From contig SCFO01000003.1 in the NCBI GenBank assembly GCA_004078665.1, positions 241,209 through 305,208 of the forward strand: a stretch of 64,000 nt of DNA, given 5' to 3'. The stretch's first letter is position 1. Each line of letters starts with the position of its first letter. The notes under the pieces are model-generated. The model did not search any database. It was not told the DNA's origin and saw only the letters and a program-made list of their open reading frames with translations. Both the position numbers and the translations under genes were made by a program. Source of the stretch: Halobacillus fulvus. GTDB lineage: Bacteria > Bacillota > Bacilli > Bacillales > Halobacillaceae. Positions 34,311 to 43,172 of this stretch are shown here, in pieces.

Positions 34311-35487
34311 TATCAAAGGGCGTTTCGGAGATTTCGGAGGCAAGTATGTACCGGAGACGCTGATGGGCCCGTTACAAGAGTTGGAAGAAGCATTGGATCA
34401 GGCACTCGAGGATCCGGCATTTCACGAAGAATATCATCATGTATTGAAGGAATATTCCGGTCGTCCGACGGCCCTCACCTATGCCGATAAAATGACAGAC
34501 TATCTTGGTGGTGCAAAGATTTACTTGAAGCGTGAAGACTTGAACCATACCGGAGCCCACAAGCTGAACAATGCGATCGGCCAGGCTTTGCTCGCAAAAC
34601 GCATGGGCAAGGAAAAAATCATCGCAGAAACAGGCGCAGGACAGCACGGGGTCGCCTCTGCTACGGTGGCTGCGAAGTTCGGGCTTGAATGTAAAGTGTT
34701 CATGGGAGAAGAGGATATCCGACGACAGGAGTTGAACGTGTTCCGCATGAAGCTGCTCGGAGCAGAAGTCGTTCCAGTGACAAGCGGGAACGGGACGCTG
34801 AAGGACGCGACGAACGAAGCGATCCGTTATTGGGTGGCGAACTGTGAAGATCACTTTTATTTAATTGGTTCGGTTGTCGGTCCGCATCCTTATCCGCGCA
34901 TGGTCCGTGACTTCCAGCGTGTCATCGGAGACGAGTCCCGCAGGCAGTTCATGGAGCGTGAAGAGGCGCTGCCAGATCGTATCTTCGCCTGTGTCGGTGG
35001 CGGAAGCAATGCGATGGGTATCTTCTATCCGTTCTTGGAGGATGATGTGGAGCTGATCGGTGTCGAGGCTGCCGGAAAAGGCGTCCATACGCCAGAGCAT
35101 GCCGCAACGTTGACAAAAGGAACACCAGGCGTGATTCACGGGTCGAAAACGTACTTGATGCAGGATGAGAATGGGCAGATCACAGAGCCGTATTCAATCT
35201 CAGCTGGTCTCGACTATCCGGGAATTGGACCAGAGCACGCCCACCTTTTCCAGACGAAGAGAGTGCGCTATGAGTCAATCACCGATCAGGAAGCTCTGGA
35301 TGCTCTGAAGCTTCTGACTGTCAAAGAAGGAATCATTCCAGCGATTGAAACCGCTCATGCCCTTGCCCAGGCGTTCAAGGAAGCACCAAAGATGTCTGAG
35401 GATGAGACGATTTTGATCAACCTGTCCGGCCGCGGTGATAAGGATATGGCGACGCTGATGGAACATTTTCAGGAGGAGGTAGAATAA
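34291..35487 (+). CDS. trpB: Tryptophan synthase beta chain
   Basis: A 398-residue PLP enzyme that condenses indole with serine. The PLP lysine is in the motif [13 protein letters not shown] (near 88), followed by [10 protein letters not shown], and the phosphate loop GGGSNAMG near 236. The start is GTG at 34291 (or TTG one codon later); AGAGGTGGAG lies just upstream inside trpF. It overlaps trpA by one base (TAATG). Confidence 0.96.
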   Translation: MLQVFPDIKGRFGDFGGKYVPETLMGPLQELEEALDQALEDPAFHEEYHHVLKEYSGRPTALTYADKMTDYLGGAKIYLKREDLNHTGAHKLNNAIGQALLAKRMGKEKIIAETGAGQHGVASATVAAKFGLECKVFMGEEDIRRQELNVFRMKLLGAEVVPVTSGNGTLKDATNEAIRYWVANCEDHFYLIGSVVGPHPYPRMVRDFQRVIGDESRRQFMEREEALPDRIFACVGGGSNAMGIFYPFLEDDVELIGVEAAGKGVHTPEHAATLTKGTPGVIHGSKTYLMQDENGQITEPYSISAGLDYPGIGPEHAHLFQTKRVRYESITDQEALDALKLLTVKEGIIPAIETAHALAQAFKEAPKMSEDETILINLSGRGDKDMATLMEHFQEEVE

Positions 35488-36290
35488 TGCTGACAAAAAC
35501 ATCTTTTCAGGGAAAACTGACGAAAACAGAAAATCTATTCATCCCGTTCGTTGTCGCCGGCGATCCGACTCCTGAGCTGACGGTGGAATACGCGAAGCGA
35601 CTGCAGGATGAGGGAGCGGACATTCTTGAGCTCGGAGTTCCCTACTCCGACCCGCTCGCCGACGGCCCTACAATTCAGCGCGCGGCTCAGCGTGCACTGA
35701 AGGCAGGAATGTCCTTAAGAAAAGCGATCCAGCTTGTGCCGAAGCTTCGTGAAGCAGGTGTCGAAATTCCAGTCGTCATTTTCACGTATTACAACCCTGT
35801 CATGCAAATCGGTCATGAAGCATTGTTCGATATGCTGGAAGAGAACGGAGCAGAAGGTGTTCTCATTCCAGATCTTCCGTATGAAGAGAGCGAAGAGATC
35901 CGTGAGCTGGCAGAGGCTCGGAATATCGAGTTCATTTCTCTCGTCGCCCCGAACTCTGATCAGCGGATTCAGCGAATTGCTGAAAGTGCGAAAGGCTTCT
36001 TATATTGTGTGTCCACACTCGGGGTGACCGGGGAGCGTAATGAGATGTCGGCTGAAGCATTGTCGTTCATTAAACGCGTGAAAGAATACAGCCAAGTTCC
36101 GGTCGCTGTCGGATTTGGGGTATCGTCCTATGATCACGTCAAGCTTGTCAACGAACACGCAGACGGAGTGATTATCGGAAGTAAAATCATCCGGATTATT
36201 GAGGATGGTCTTGAAAAGATTAAAAATGGAGAGACGGAACAGGCTCTTAACGATTTTTCAAGCAGCATATCTACGCTGATCAAGGGCTAA
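35487..36290 (+). CDS. trpA: Tryptophan synthase alpha chain
   Basis: A 267-residue TIM barrel that releases indole from indoleglycerol phosphate. The catalytic glutamate and aspartate lie in ILELGVPYSDPLADGPTIQ (near 47-65); VLIPDLPYEES, FISLVAPNS, YCVSTLGVTG and VAVGFGVSS follow in order. The start overlaps the trpB stop (TAATG). It is followed after 30 bases by trpG. Confidence 0.96.
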   Translation: MLTKTSFQGKLTKTENLFIPFVVAGDPTPELTVEYAKRLQDEGADILELGVPYSDPLADGPTIQRAAQRALKAGMSLRKAIQLVPKLREAGVEIPVVIFTYYNPVMQIGHEALFDMLEENGAEGVLIPDLPYEESEEIRELAEARNIEFISLVAPNSDQRIQRIAESAKGFLYCVSTLGVTGERNEMSAEALSFIKRVKEYSQVPVAVGFGVSSYDHVKLVNEHADGVIIGSKIIRIIEDGLEKIKNGETEQALNDFSSSISTLIKG

Positions 36291-36302
36291 AGCTGTGAAG
36301 CA

Positions 36303-36320
36303 GAGAGGAGCAGAGTCGAG
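36303..36320 (+). promoter_or_regulatory. GAG repeats over the trpG ribosome site (putative TRAP site)
   Basis: GAG triplets at 36303, 36308, 36313 and 36318, each exactly 5 bases apart, cover the trpG ribosome site and end at its ATG. In B. subtilis TRAP blocks trpG translation by binding such triplets over the Shine-Dalgarno sequence. Only four clear triplets are seen, so binding strength is uncertain. Confidence 0.6.
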
Positions 36321-36902
36321 ATGATCTATATGATTGACCATTATGATTCCTTTACGTACAACCTTGTCCAGTACTTGGGTGAGCTTGGGGAAGAGGTCAT
36401 TGTTAGAAGAAACGATCAAGTCGAGATGAAGGAAATTGATGAGCTCGATCCGGATTTGATTTTCCTTTCTCCGGGTCCATGTTCACCGGATGAAACGGGG
36501 ATTACGTTAGACGTTATTGAACACTACAAGGATAAAAAACCGATTTTCGGTGTCTGTCTCGGTCATCAGTCGATTGCTCAGGTGTTCGGTGGTAATGTCA
36601 TCCGTGCAGAGAAGCTGATGCACGGGAAAGCCTCGAACGTTTTTCATGATGGACGAGGCATCTATGAAGGGCTCAGCAATCCGATGGAGGCGATGCGCTA
36701 TCATTCGCTGATCGTCGATTTGGAAGGGCTGCCGGACTGCTTTGAGATTGCCTCTTCGACGGTGGATGGTGAGATTATGGGAATCCGTCATCTGGATTAT
36801 CCTGTTGAAGGCGTGCAGTTTCATCCGGAATCGATTGGGACGTATGATGGGAAGAAGTTGTTGAAGAATTTGATTCAGCAGCGAATTAAGACGTTGATTT
36901 AG
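36321..36902 (+). CDS. trpG: Glutamine amidotransferase of anthranilate/aminodeoxychorismate synthase
   Basis: A 193-residue class I glutaminase that feeds ammonia to TrpE, and in Bacillus usually also to PabB. The catalytic cysteine lies in GVCLGHQSIAQ (near 78-88), the His-Glu pair in VQFHPESIGT (near 168-177). B. subtilis keeps this gene in its folate operon; here it closes the trp operon and is followed by a terminator, so it may be the only, dual-use copy or a trp-specific one. Translation is probably TRAP-controlled. Confidence 0.93.
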   Translation: MIYMIDHYDSFTYNLVQYLGELGEEVIVRRNDQVEMKEIDELDPDLIFLSPGPCSPDETGITLDVIEHYKDKKPIFGVCLGHQSIAQVFGGNVIRAEKLMHGKASNVFHDGRGIYEGLSNPMEAMRYHSLIVDLEGLPDCFEIASSTVDGEIMGIRHLDYPVEGVQFHPESIGTYDGKKLLKNLIQQRIKTLI

Positions 36903-36909
36903 AGTTGAG

Positions 36910-36940
36910 AAGCCTGCTGTTTTGGACAGCGGGCTTTTTT
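36910..36940 (+). terminator. Terminator of the trp operon
   Basis: AAGCCTGCTGT pairs with ACAGCGGGCTT around TTTGG, followed by T residues. Confidence 0.9.
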
Positions 36941-36959
36941 TGCGGCTTGCTTTATATTA

Positions 36960-37115
36960 TTTCCGTTACTTAGTAAGAATTTGGAGGGACGGGAAATGAT
37001 TCGCTTTCCATGGGCGGGCGCTGAGCTTCTTCGTCGCATTGCTCCTGCGGGATCTCAGCCTGCCTAGAGCCTCACCTTTTACCGCCCCTCCATGTGTTTA
37101 ATGAGTGAACGGAAA
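36960..37115 (+). repeat. Palindromic intergenic repeat, copy 6
   Basis: TTTCCGTT/AACGGAAA outside, GGAGGGACGGGAAATGA and right arm ACCGCCCCTCC, then GGGCGGGCGCTGAG/CTCAGCCTGCC. The right inner part is shortened (TAGAGCCTCACC instead of the usual CCCATAGGAGTCTCG). The 37120-37297 stretch after it shows no gene. Confidence 0.9.
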
Positions 37116-37297
37116 TATCAAGTAGAGTGTATAGCGCCAGAAATAAATAATATATATTACGAAATCAATGAATACTATCGGAGTCATGCAAACTTCTTTT
37201 GAGGTTATGATAATGATGGTCTGGAATATGGATTATCCCATTAAAGATAAGGAGAGTCGTCTGTCCTCCCGCTCTTCTAACATGGTGATCTATATAG

Positions 37298-37340
37298 AAA
37301 AGCAGCTGTCCTTTATATCGGACGGCTGCTTTTTCTGTTA
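37298..37340 (-). terminator. Terminator of the DUF192 gene
   Basis: AGAAAAGCAGC-t-GTCC pairs with GGAC-g-GCTGCTTTTTCT around TTTATATC; T tract on the minus strand at the end of the DUF192 gene. Confidence 0.85.
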
Positions 37341-37670
37341 TTTTACGATTTTGAAGTCGATGACATCGCCTTCTCGTATGTTATAACGATCAATTGCTCC
37401 TGCGGGAAGCTCCAGTGTCGCTTTTGCGTGTTTGACAACTCCTGTCGTTTTCCATGGTGGAAGAGAAGAATAGGTCCGGATGACTTCATTTTGTTCGCCG
37501 AGAAAAACGATATCGAGCGGGAAATTGACAAAAAACATATGGATGCTGCGACACTTCGGAAAGAGAATCCCTTCATTTATGGGGGGTGTTCGTTTAAACA
37601 TATACCCTTTTAAACGTGTAGAAAAGCTTGTGGCTTCAATGATTTCGTGTGGGATCTGTACAGCATTCAT
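37338..37670 (-). CDS. DUF192 protein
   Basis: A 110-residue single-domain DUF192 protein. The family pattern is plain: ATSFSTRLKGYMFKRTPP near the start, FPKCRSIHMFFVNFPLDIVFL in the centre, KHAKATLELPAGAIDRYNI near the end. It is usually secreted in other bacteria, but no signal peptide is seen here. Function unknown. AGGAGGAG precedes the ATG. It diverges from the Tad pilus operon and shares with it an intergenic region full of GAAC/GTTC half-sites, suggesting common control (inference). Confidence 0.85.
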   Translation of the reverse strand: MNAVQIPHEIIEATSFSTRLKGYMFKRTPPINEGILFPKCRSIHMFFVNFPLDIVFLGEQNEVIRTYSSLPPWKTTGVVKHAKATLELPAGAIDRYNIREGDVIDFKIVK

Positions 37671-37696
37671 TTTTTATCTCCTCCTAAATAAACTTT

Positions 37697-37858
37697 ATAA
37701 CGAACATAATGTGTGTTCATTATAGAATAAAAATTGTTCATTAAAAAGAACGATATTTTATGAGAAAAGAAGAGAATTGAAGAAAAAAACGGAATAACGA
37801 ACATAATCTGGATATTTCGACGAATTTGGGGGTTTCCTAATTGTGGTGTTCGTTTTAT
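37697..37858. promoter_or_regulatory. Cluster of GAACA half-sites (putative operators)
   Basis: ATAACGAACATAAT occurs twice exactly (37697-37710 and 37794-37807). The first is followed by TGTTCATTAT, giving a near-palindrome with a 7-base centre. Further half-sites are TTGTTCATTA (37734) and GTGTTCGTTTTA (37846). They fill the divergent region between the DUF192 gene and the pilin gene. Confidence 0.5.
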
Positions 37859-37907
37859 ACTTCAATTAAGTTCTTGATAGAGAACGTAATAAAAAGGAGG
37901 AGTTAAA

Positions 37908-38069
37908 ATGGAAATGATGAAACGTTTGATGGTGGAAGAAGAAGGACAGGCACTTGCGGAGTATGGTTTGATTATTGCTCTGATTGCTGTATTGATGGTC
38001 GGATCACTAGCTGCCCTTCGCGGTGGAATCCAAGGTGTTTTTGCAGATATTGTTGCAGCATTTGGTTGA
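37908..38069 (+). CDS. flp: Flp-type (type IVb) pilin
   Basis: A 53-residue prepilin, too short for many gene finders. The leader ends EEEG, and the mature protein begins QALAEYGLIIALIAVLMVG: glycine before the cut, glutamate at +5 and tyrosine at +6, as in Flp pilins. A hydrophobic helix follows, then a short tail. AAAGGAGG stands about 7 bases before the ATG. It heads the Tad operon and should be processed by the A24 peptidase encoded next. Confidence 0.92.
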   Translation: MEMMKRLMVEEEGQALAEYGLIIALIAVLMVGSLAALRGGIQGVFADIVAAFG

Positions 38070-38098
38070 TCGGTTTTAAAAATATATTACTTAATCAT

Positions 38099-38126
38099 CA
38101 GCCCTGCTATCTCAATGGCAGGGCTG
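38099..38126 (+). terminator. Hairpin after the pilin gene (weak terminator or mRNA stabiliser)
   Basis: CAGCCCTGC (38099-38107) pairs perfectly with GCAGGGCTG (38118-38126), with no proper T tract after it. Such a hairpin would let pilin mRNA exceed that of the downstream assembly genes. Confidence 0.6.
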
Positions 38127-38151
38127 TAAGTTTAAGAAAGGAGAGATTATA

Positions 38152-38661
38152 GTGAACATTCCAATCCTGCTCTTATCTGTATTACTCATAATATCTGTCT
38201 ATACAGATATAAAAGAACGAAAGATTTTTAACAAAGTCACACTACCTACGATCCTCATCGCTTTGGTCTACTCAACTATCACAGCTGGTCTCTCAGGAGC
38301 GTGGTTCAGCCTATCGGGAATGCTCGTCGGTTTTGGACTTCTCATCATACCATTTATCTTAGGTGGAATGGGAGCCGGTGATGTGAAGCTGATGGCAGCG
38401 ATCGGCGCCTTGATGGGAGCGAGCTTCGCTTTTTATACATTCATCTGGGGAGCGATCATTGGCGGTGTGGTTTCATTGTTCTTGATCATTAGAAGAAAGC
38501 GGATGGGGGCTTTTACAAAGCGTCTCGTGTATTCTTGGGTCTTACTTAGAAGCAATGCTGGTAGTCTAGCCATTGATAATGGGGAGGTTACTCCTACGAT
38601 TCCTTATGGCGTAGCTATCGCGCTCGGTGCCGTCGTTACTCTGATTATGGGGGCGATTTGA
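38152..38661 (+). CDS. tadV: Prepilin peptidase, A24 family (TadV/CpaA)
   Basis: A 169-residue polytopic aspartyl protease that trims the Flp pilin and pseudopilins. The two catalytic aspartates are in YTDIKERKIFN (D19) and GMGAGDVKLM (GxGDxK, near residue 82). It lacks the N-methylase part, as CpaA/TadV proteins do. GTG start with AAAGGAG upstream. It overlaps the TadE gene by one base. Confidence 0.9.
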   Translation: MNIPILLLSVLLIISVYTDIKERKIFNKVTLPTILIALVYSTITAGLSGAWFSLSGMLVGFGLLIIPFILGGMGAGDVKLMAAIGALMGASFAFYTFIWGAIIGGVVSLFLIIRRKRMGAFTKRLVYSWVLLRSNAGSLAIDNGEVTPTIPYGVAIALGAVVTLIMGAI

Positions 38662-39044
38662 TGAGAAAAGAAAAAGGTACTGCGCTCGTTGAATTTGCGT
38701 TAATCCTTCCAGTCTTCCTTATACTTTTGTTCGGATTGATCGATTTCGGGCGCATCTTTCATGCGTACTTGACGATCGATCATGCGGGAAGGGAAGGGGC
38801 GAGGGTGGCGAGCGTGCAAAGCGAAGATTCAGAGATAACTAGTGCGATTACGAACGCAGCATCTAGCCTGAATGGGTTTGGGAATGGCAATATAACGATT
38901 TCACCAGCAGGAGAGGCCAATCGTTCCAGTGGTTCAGAGGTACAGGTGACGCTGACTTACGAAATCGGATTTACGACTCCTTTCGTTGAAGCGTTGGCCA
39001 GTCCGATCACGTTAACAGATACAACGATCATGAGGGTGGAGTGA
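38661..39044 (+). CDS. tadE: TadE-like pseudopilin
   Basis: A 127-residue protein with N-terminal KEKGTALVEFALILPVFLILLFGLIDFG, the TadE-like motif in which the glutamate follows a processing site at glycine; a single membrane helix is followed by an extracellular domain with YLTIDHAGREGARVAS. Probably a minor pilin-like assembly factor. Start ATG overlaps the upstream stop (TGATG), so translation is coupled. Confidence 0.88.
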   Translation: MRKEKGTALVEFALILPVFLILLFGLIDFGRIFHAYLTIDHAGREGARVASVQSEDSEITSAITNAASSLNGFGNGNITISPAGEANRSSGSEVQVTLTYEIGFTTPFVEALASPITLTDTTIMRVE

Positions 39045-39046
39045 TC

Positions 39047-40054
39047 ATGAAAAAGGTATGGAAATCACTCATTCATAAAGAAGAGGGCAATGTCCTTGTG
39101 TTTTTTGCTTTATCATTAGTCATTCTCTGCGGCATGGTCGCACTCGTCGTGGATGGAGGCGTCCTGTTTTTTGAAAAAAGCCGTCTGCAGAAAAGTCTAG
39201 ATGCGGCGGCACTTGCTGGTGCACAGGAGCTGTTGGTAAGTCAGTCTTTAGCGGAAACGGAAGCGATATCCTACGCTGGGAAAAACGGCTATCCGATTGC
39301 TTCCGGAAATGTTGATACAGGGGCTGATTTTGTTGAAGTTACTGAAAGCGTGAATAAGTCGCTAACATTTGCCCGTGTATTAGGAATCAATGATGCAGAT
39401 GTTCCAGCTTCGGCGAGAGCGGAGATTAGCGGAACTTTGATTCGGCGAGAAGGTGTCGTACCTGTCGGGTTAGAGGTTGGAGCCTTTTCAAGGGAATCGG
39501 TCTTCACAATCCATTTTCAGCCGGGAAATGGAAATGGCAACAATAATGGAAATAACGGCAATGGGAACGGAAATGGTAATAACGGTAACGGAAATGAGGA
39601 AACAAACGAGAGTGGCCCAATTAGCGGGAATTTCGGATTCCTTGATATTGAAGATCCTGACTATAATACGCTCCGTGACAAGATCAAATACGGAGTCACG
39701 ATGGAAATATCGAATGAGATGGAAACAGATACCGAACCTGGTCTTAAATGGGGACAGGTTAAACAGGGATTTGAAGATAGAATCTTAACTGATGCGGCTG
39801 ATCCAGACTGTTCAAGCTATGAAACAGCGGATGATTCTTGTGCGAGAGTAGTCGTTCTCCCGCTTGTTGAATCATTTGCTGAAGTGAACGGGAAATCACA
39901 GGTGCGAGTTCAGGGCTTCGCTGCTTTCTGGATCGAGTCGGTTGATCAGCATTCGGTGAATGGGAGATTTGTAGACATCATCACATATGGGGAATTTAGT
40001 GAAGAAGAGGACGAAAATGAATTCGGCGTCTATGGCGTCCGGCTTGTTCAATAA
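39047..40054 (+). CDS. tadG: TadG-like pilus assembly protein with Gly-Asn-rich linker
   Basis: A 335-residue protein beginning with the Tad domain (KEEGNVLVFFALSLVILCGMVALVVDGG...QKSLDAAALAGAQ), that is, one N-terminal membrane helix with a long external part. At about residues 160-190 lies a low-complexity linker made almost only of glycine and asparagine, then a globular part with two cysteines (DPDCSSYETADDSCARV). The linker is coded by slightly diverged short repeats and is likely to vary in length between strains. ATG at 39047 has GGTGGAG upstream; a GTG at 39041 is possible. Confidence 0.82.
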   Translation: MKKVWKSLIHKEEGNVLVFFALSLVILCGMVALVVDGGVLFFEKSRLQKSLDAAALAGAQELLVSQSLAETEAISYAGKNGYPIASGNVDTGADFVEVTESVNKSLTFARVLGINDADVPASARAEISGTLIRREGVVPVGLEVGAFSRESVFTIHFQPGNGNGNNNGNNGNGNGNGNNGNGNEETNESGPISGNFGFLDIEDPDYNTLRDKIKYGVTMEISNEMETDTEPGLKWGQVKQGFEDRILTDAADPDCSSYETADDSCARVVVLPLVESFAEVNGKSQVRVQGFAAFWIESVDQHSVNGRFVDIITYGEFSEEEDENEFGVYGVRLVQ

Positions 40055-40069
40055 AAGGAGGGGTTTCAG

Positions 40070-40639
40070 ATGAAGACAAAACGATTATGGGTCTGGTCTG
40101 TGTTGTTCGCATTCCTTGCAACAGGCGTTTTATTCCTATACTTATCATCAGCGATGCAGCCGGAGGAAACGACAGCAAGCGTCGATCCGCCGGAGGCACC
40201 TGAAGAAACAGAGCCTGTCGAAGAGGAAGAAGCGTTTACGGGTAATGAGCTGCTGGAATACGAAAATGGTAACCGTGCAATGACGATCGCCGTCAGTAAT
40301 GAACAAGGCGTGGCAGGATTTATTGAAGCCGATGACAGAGTGGATGTCGTCGCTAAGATGAAGGCTCCAGATAATGCCGAAGGAGATCAGCATGACGCTG
40401 GAACCATTTTGCTGCAAAATGTGCGGATCCTAGCCGTAGGACATGCAGCAGATGGTCAGGAGGAGATGTCCCGTTACGCGATGGTGACGGTCGAAGTGAG
40501 TCCGGAAGACGGACTGAAGCTCGGGTTCGCCACTAATTATGAGCTATACTTGATGCTTCGAAATGAAGGGGACGACGGAACGCTTCAAAATAATCTTCAC
40601 ATCCATGAGGACGCGTTACACGAAGGGGTGTTTAAATAA
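40070..40639 (+). CDS. CpaB/RcpC-like Flp pilus assembly protein
   Basis: A 189-residue protein with one N-terminal membrane helix (residues 7-26), a Pro/Glu-rich acidic stretch (PPEAPEETEPVEEEE) and a SAF-like beta domain (MTIAVSNEQGVAGFIEADDRVDVVAKM) as in CpaB/RcpC. In Gram-negatives this protein works with the outer-membrane secretin; here no secretin gene exists, so it must act at the single membrane or in the wall. AAAGGAGG before the ATG; ends in TAATG overlap with the next gene. Confidence 0.82.
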   Translation: MKTKRLWVWSVLFAFLATGVLFLYLSSAMQPEETTASVDPPEAPEETEPVEEEEAFTGNELLEYENGNRAMTIAVSNEQGVAGFIEADDRVDVVAKMKAPDNAEGDQHDAGTILLQNVRILAVGHAADGQEEMSRYAMVTVEVSPEDGLKLGFATNYELYLMLRNEGDDGTLQNNLHIHEDALHEGVFK

Positions 40640-41829
40640 TGAAGTATTACGCTATGAATGACGCCTATATGCAGCAGGACAGAATCAAGGCAAGCTTCCA
40701 GGAAGTGCCGCAGTCGTTTGAATGGCGTGATTCCATGGAGGAGGTTGTGGCGGAGACGGCTCCGAAAGATTGCGGGCTCGTCCTGATTTCTTCTAAATAC
40801 GAGGGCCACCTTTATGAAACGTGTGAAACGTTTGCAGCGGATCGTCCGAATATGACGGTCGTCGTCCTGGATTTCGATTTGGACCTTGATATGCGCCGGT
40901 TAATGAGAAGTGGTGTGTTCGATATCCTTTCCCACCCTGTCCACGGCCGGGATCTCAATAACGTAATAAAGGATTTTGAACAAAAGTCTTCAATCATGAT
41001 GACGATGCAGCTTGACGAGGAAGAGGAAGGAATCGGGCAGTCGAACGGGAAGGTCGTGACCGTATGCAGCACGAAAGGCGGAGTCGGCAAAACATCGTTT
41101 GTCGTAAACATCGCCGCTTCTTTTGAGAAAAAAACGAAGCGCGTACTCGTCATCGATCTCGACCTCCAATTCGGAGATGTGGCCATGTTTTTCAATAAAA
41201 AAGCATCGAAGACGATATACGAGTGGGGAAAAGAAAATGCAGGAAACAGACGGAAAGTCTCACTGGAGCCATACGTATCCAAGGTCTCAGAGTACATCGA
41301 CTTCCTCGCTGCCCCGAAAAGACCTGAATTTTCGGAAGCAATTGAAGATAGTCATATTCGCAAACTAATCGACCAGGCAAAAGCCGAATATGACATCGTA
41401 TTAGTCGACACGGCTCCGTTCATGGAAGGAGTCATCTTGACCGCATTAGAAAAATCAGATCAGATCTTCCTATTGACGATGCTCGACTTACCGACATTGA
41501 AAAACACGAATCGCTTCATGGAGACGCTCGAGTCACTGAATATGAAAGATAAAGTAAAAATCGTCATCAGCCGAGACCTTAAGAAAAAGATGCTGAAGGA
41601 TAAAACGGCGGAAAAGATTCTTCATACTTCGGTCTACATGACGATTCCGGACGCAGCGAAGATTGTGATTCCATCGGTTAACGAAGGAAGACCTTTTGTA
41701 AGAGATTACCCGAAGGCGAAAATATCCAAAGTGATTTGCAAAGTCGTTCAGGACCTGGACCCTTCCGAGGAGAAAGAGCCTGTGAAGAAATGGATGCATA
41801 AACCGGCGATGGCAGGGAGGCGGACGTAA
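40639..41829 (+). CDS. tadZ: TadZ/CpaE-like MinD-family ATPase
   Basis: A 396-residue protein with an atypical receiver-like N-terminal domain (about 1-125) and a MinD/ParA-type ATPase. The deviant Walker A is VCSTKGGVGKTSFVVNIA (near 140), with VLVIDLDLQFGD (near 175) and VLVDTAPFMEG (near 255). TadZ/CpaE places the pilus machine in the cell. Start overlaps the upstream stop (TAATG), and the stop overlaps the start of the tadA gene in the same way. Confidence 0.88.
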   Translation: MKYYAMNDAYMQQDRIKASFQEVPQSFEWRDSMEEVVAETAPKDCGLVLISSKYEGHLYETCETFAADRPNMTVVVLDFDLDLDMRRLMRSGVFDILSHPVHGRDLNNVIKDFEQKSSIMMTMQLDEEEEGIGQSNGKVVTVCSTKGGVGKTSFVVNIAASFEKKTKRVLVIDLDLQFGDVAMFFNKKASKTIYEWGKENAGNRRKVSLEPYVSKVSEYIDFLAAPKRPEFSEAIEDSHIRKLIDQAKAEYDIVLVDTAPFMEGVILTALEKSDQIFLLTMLDLPTLKNTNRFMETLESLNMKDKVKIVISRDLKKKMLKDKTAEKILHTSVYMTIPDAAKIVIPSVNEGRPFVRDYPKAKISKVICKVVQDLDPSEEKEPVKKWMHKPAMAGRRT

Positions 41830-43172
41830 TGTCATTATTGAAGCGAATGGGAAAAGAAGAGCTAGCAAGTCCCGGATTTTCACACAAGTCGACATTCCAC
41901 TTGAATAAACTGGTCGAAAGCGACACTGTCGAAGGGAAGCTTCATAACTACCTGGTGGAATCGATGAAGAGTATAAAGGAAGATGATGTAGCAGATTATG
42001 CGAAGCTGATTGAGGAAAAAGCGGATGCTTTCTTTGAAGAAGAAAAGCTGACGATCTCCTATGAGGATAAAAAATACATCCTCGAACACGTCAAACATGA
42101 GTTGATCGGTTTCGGCCCGATTACACCATTGCTTTCGGATTACACAATCACAGAGGTGATGGTCAACGGACCGGACGAGGTATATGTCGAACGTAAGGGC
42201 AAAATAGAAAAGACAATTGTCCATTTTAAAGACGATGATCACGTTCTGCGGGTCATTGAGAAAATCGTTCACCCGCTCGGACGACGGATCGATGAGAGCT
42301 CACCAATGGTGGATGCCCGTCTTCCGGACGGATCCCGTGTTAATGCGATCATTCCGCCGTTATCGGTGGACGGACCGATCCTGACAATTCGTAAGTTCTC
42401 CGAACGCCCGTTTACGGTGCAGGATTTGATCCGCTTCGGCACGATGAACAAGGATATCGCCGAGTTCATCCAGGCGGCCGTCGCGTCAAAGCTGAACGTT
42501 TTTATCAGTGGGGGAACAGGTTCAGGGAAAACCTCAAGCCTGAACGTGCTATCCTCTTTTATCCCGCCAAATGAGCGGATCGTCACGATTGAGGATGCGG
42601 CAGAATTGAAGCTATCCCAATCACACGTTGTCTCACTTGAATCGAGACCGCCCAACATTGAAGGGGAAGGGGAAGTCACCATCCGAGATCTCGTACGAAA
42701 CGCTCTCCGGATGCGTCCTGACCGGATCATCGTCGGGGAGGTCCGAAGCGCTGAAGCTCTGGACATGCTTCAGGCCATGAACACAGGGCACGAAGGGAGC
42801 CTTGGCACCGGTCACGCCAACTCTCCGAGAGATCTGCTCGCCCGTTTGGAAACAATGGTTCTTATGTCAGGATTTGACCTCCCGATCCGAGCCATTCGGG
42901 AACAGATTGCGGGTGCTTTGGATCTGATCGTTCACCAATCACGTATGCGCGACGGGAAGCGGCGGATTACGCACGTCACAGAAGTTCTTGGGCTTGAAGG
43001 AGATGTCATTGTACTGCAGGATCTGTTCGTTTTCAAAGAAACCGGGATCGATGTCGATGGCAATGTAAAAGGAGTCTTCAAGTCCACGGGGATTCGGCCG
43101 CATTGTGCTGAGCGCCTTGAAATGAACGGATTTCCGATTCCGTCCACCTGGTACGTAGAGGAGTGGTCCTAA
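41829..43172 (+). CDS. tadA: TadA/CpaF secretion ATPase
   Basis: A 447-residue hexameric ATPase of the type II/IV secretion family that drives pilus assembly. Walker A is FISGGTGSGKTSSLNVLS (near 228), the Asp box IVTIEDAAELKLSQ, Walker B IIVGEVRSAEALDMLQAM (near 300) and the His box GHEGSLGTGHANS follow. The N-terminal domain has the usual LLSDYTITEVMVNGPDEVYVERKGKIE. Translation is coupled to both neighbours. Confidence 0.95.
   Translation: MSLLKRMGKEELASPGFSHKSTFHLNKLVESDTVEGKLHNYLVESMKSIKEDDVADYAKLIEEKADAFFEEEKLTISYEDKKYILEHVKHELIGFGPITPLLSDYTITEVMVNGPDEVYVERKGKIEKTIVHFKDDDHVLRVIEKIVHPLGRRIDESSPMVDARLPDGSRVNAIIPPLSVDGPILTIRKFSERPFTVQDLIRFGTMNKDIAEFIQAAVASKLNVFISGGTGSGKTSSLNVLSSFIPPNERIVTIEDAAELKLSQSHVVSLESRPPNIEGEGEVTIRDLVRNALRMRPDRIIVGEVRSAEALDMLQAMNTGHEGSLGTGHANSPRDLLARLETMVLMSGFDLPIRAIREQIAGALDLIVHQSRMRDGKRRITHVTEVLGLEGDVIVLQDLFVFKETGIDVDGNVKGVFKSTGIRPHCAERLEMNGFPIPSTWYVEEWS

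Noticed and set aside
37701-37719. LexA (SOS) box upstream of the DUF192 gene
   Set aside because: GAAC and GTTC are separated by 8 bases instead of the 4 of the Bacillus LexA box, and the 14-base motif recurs without that geometry.
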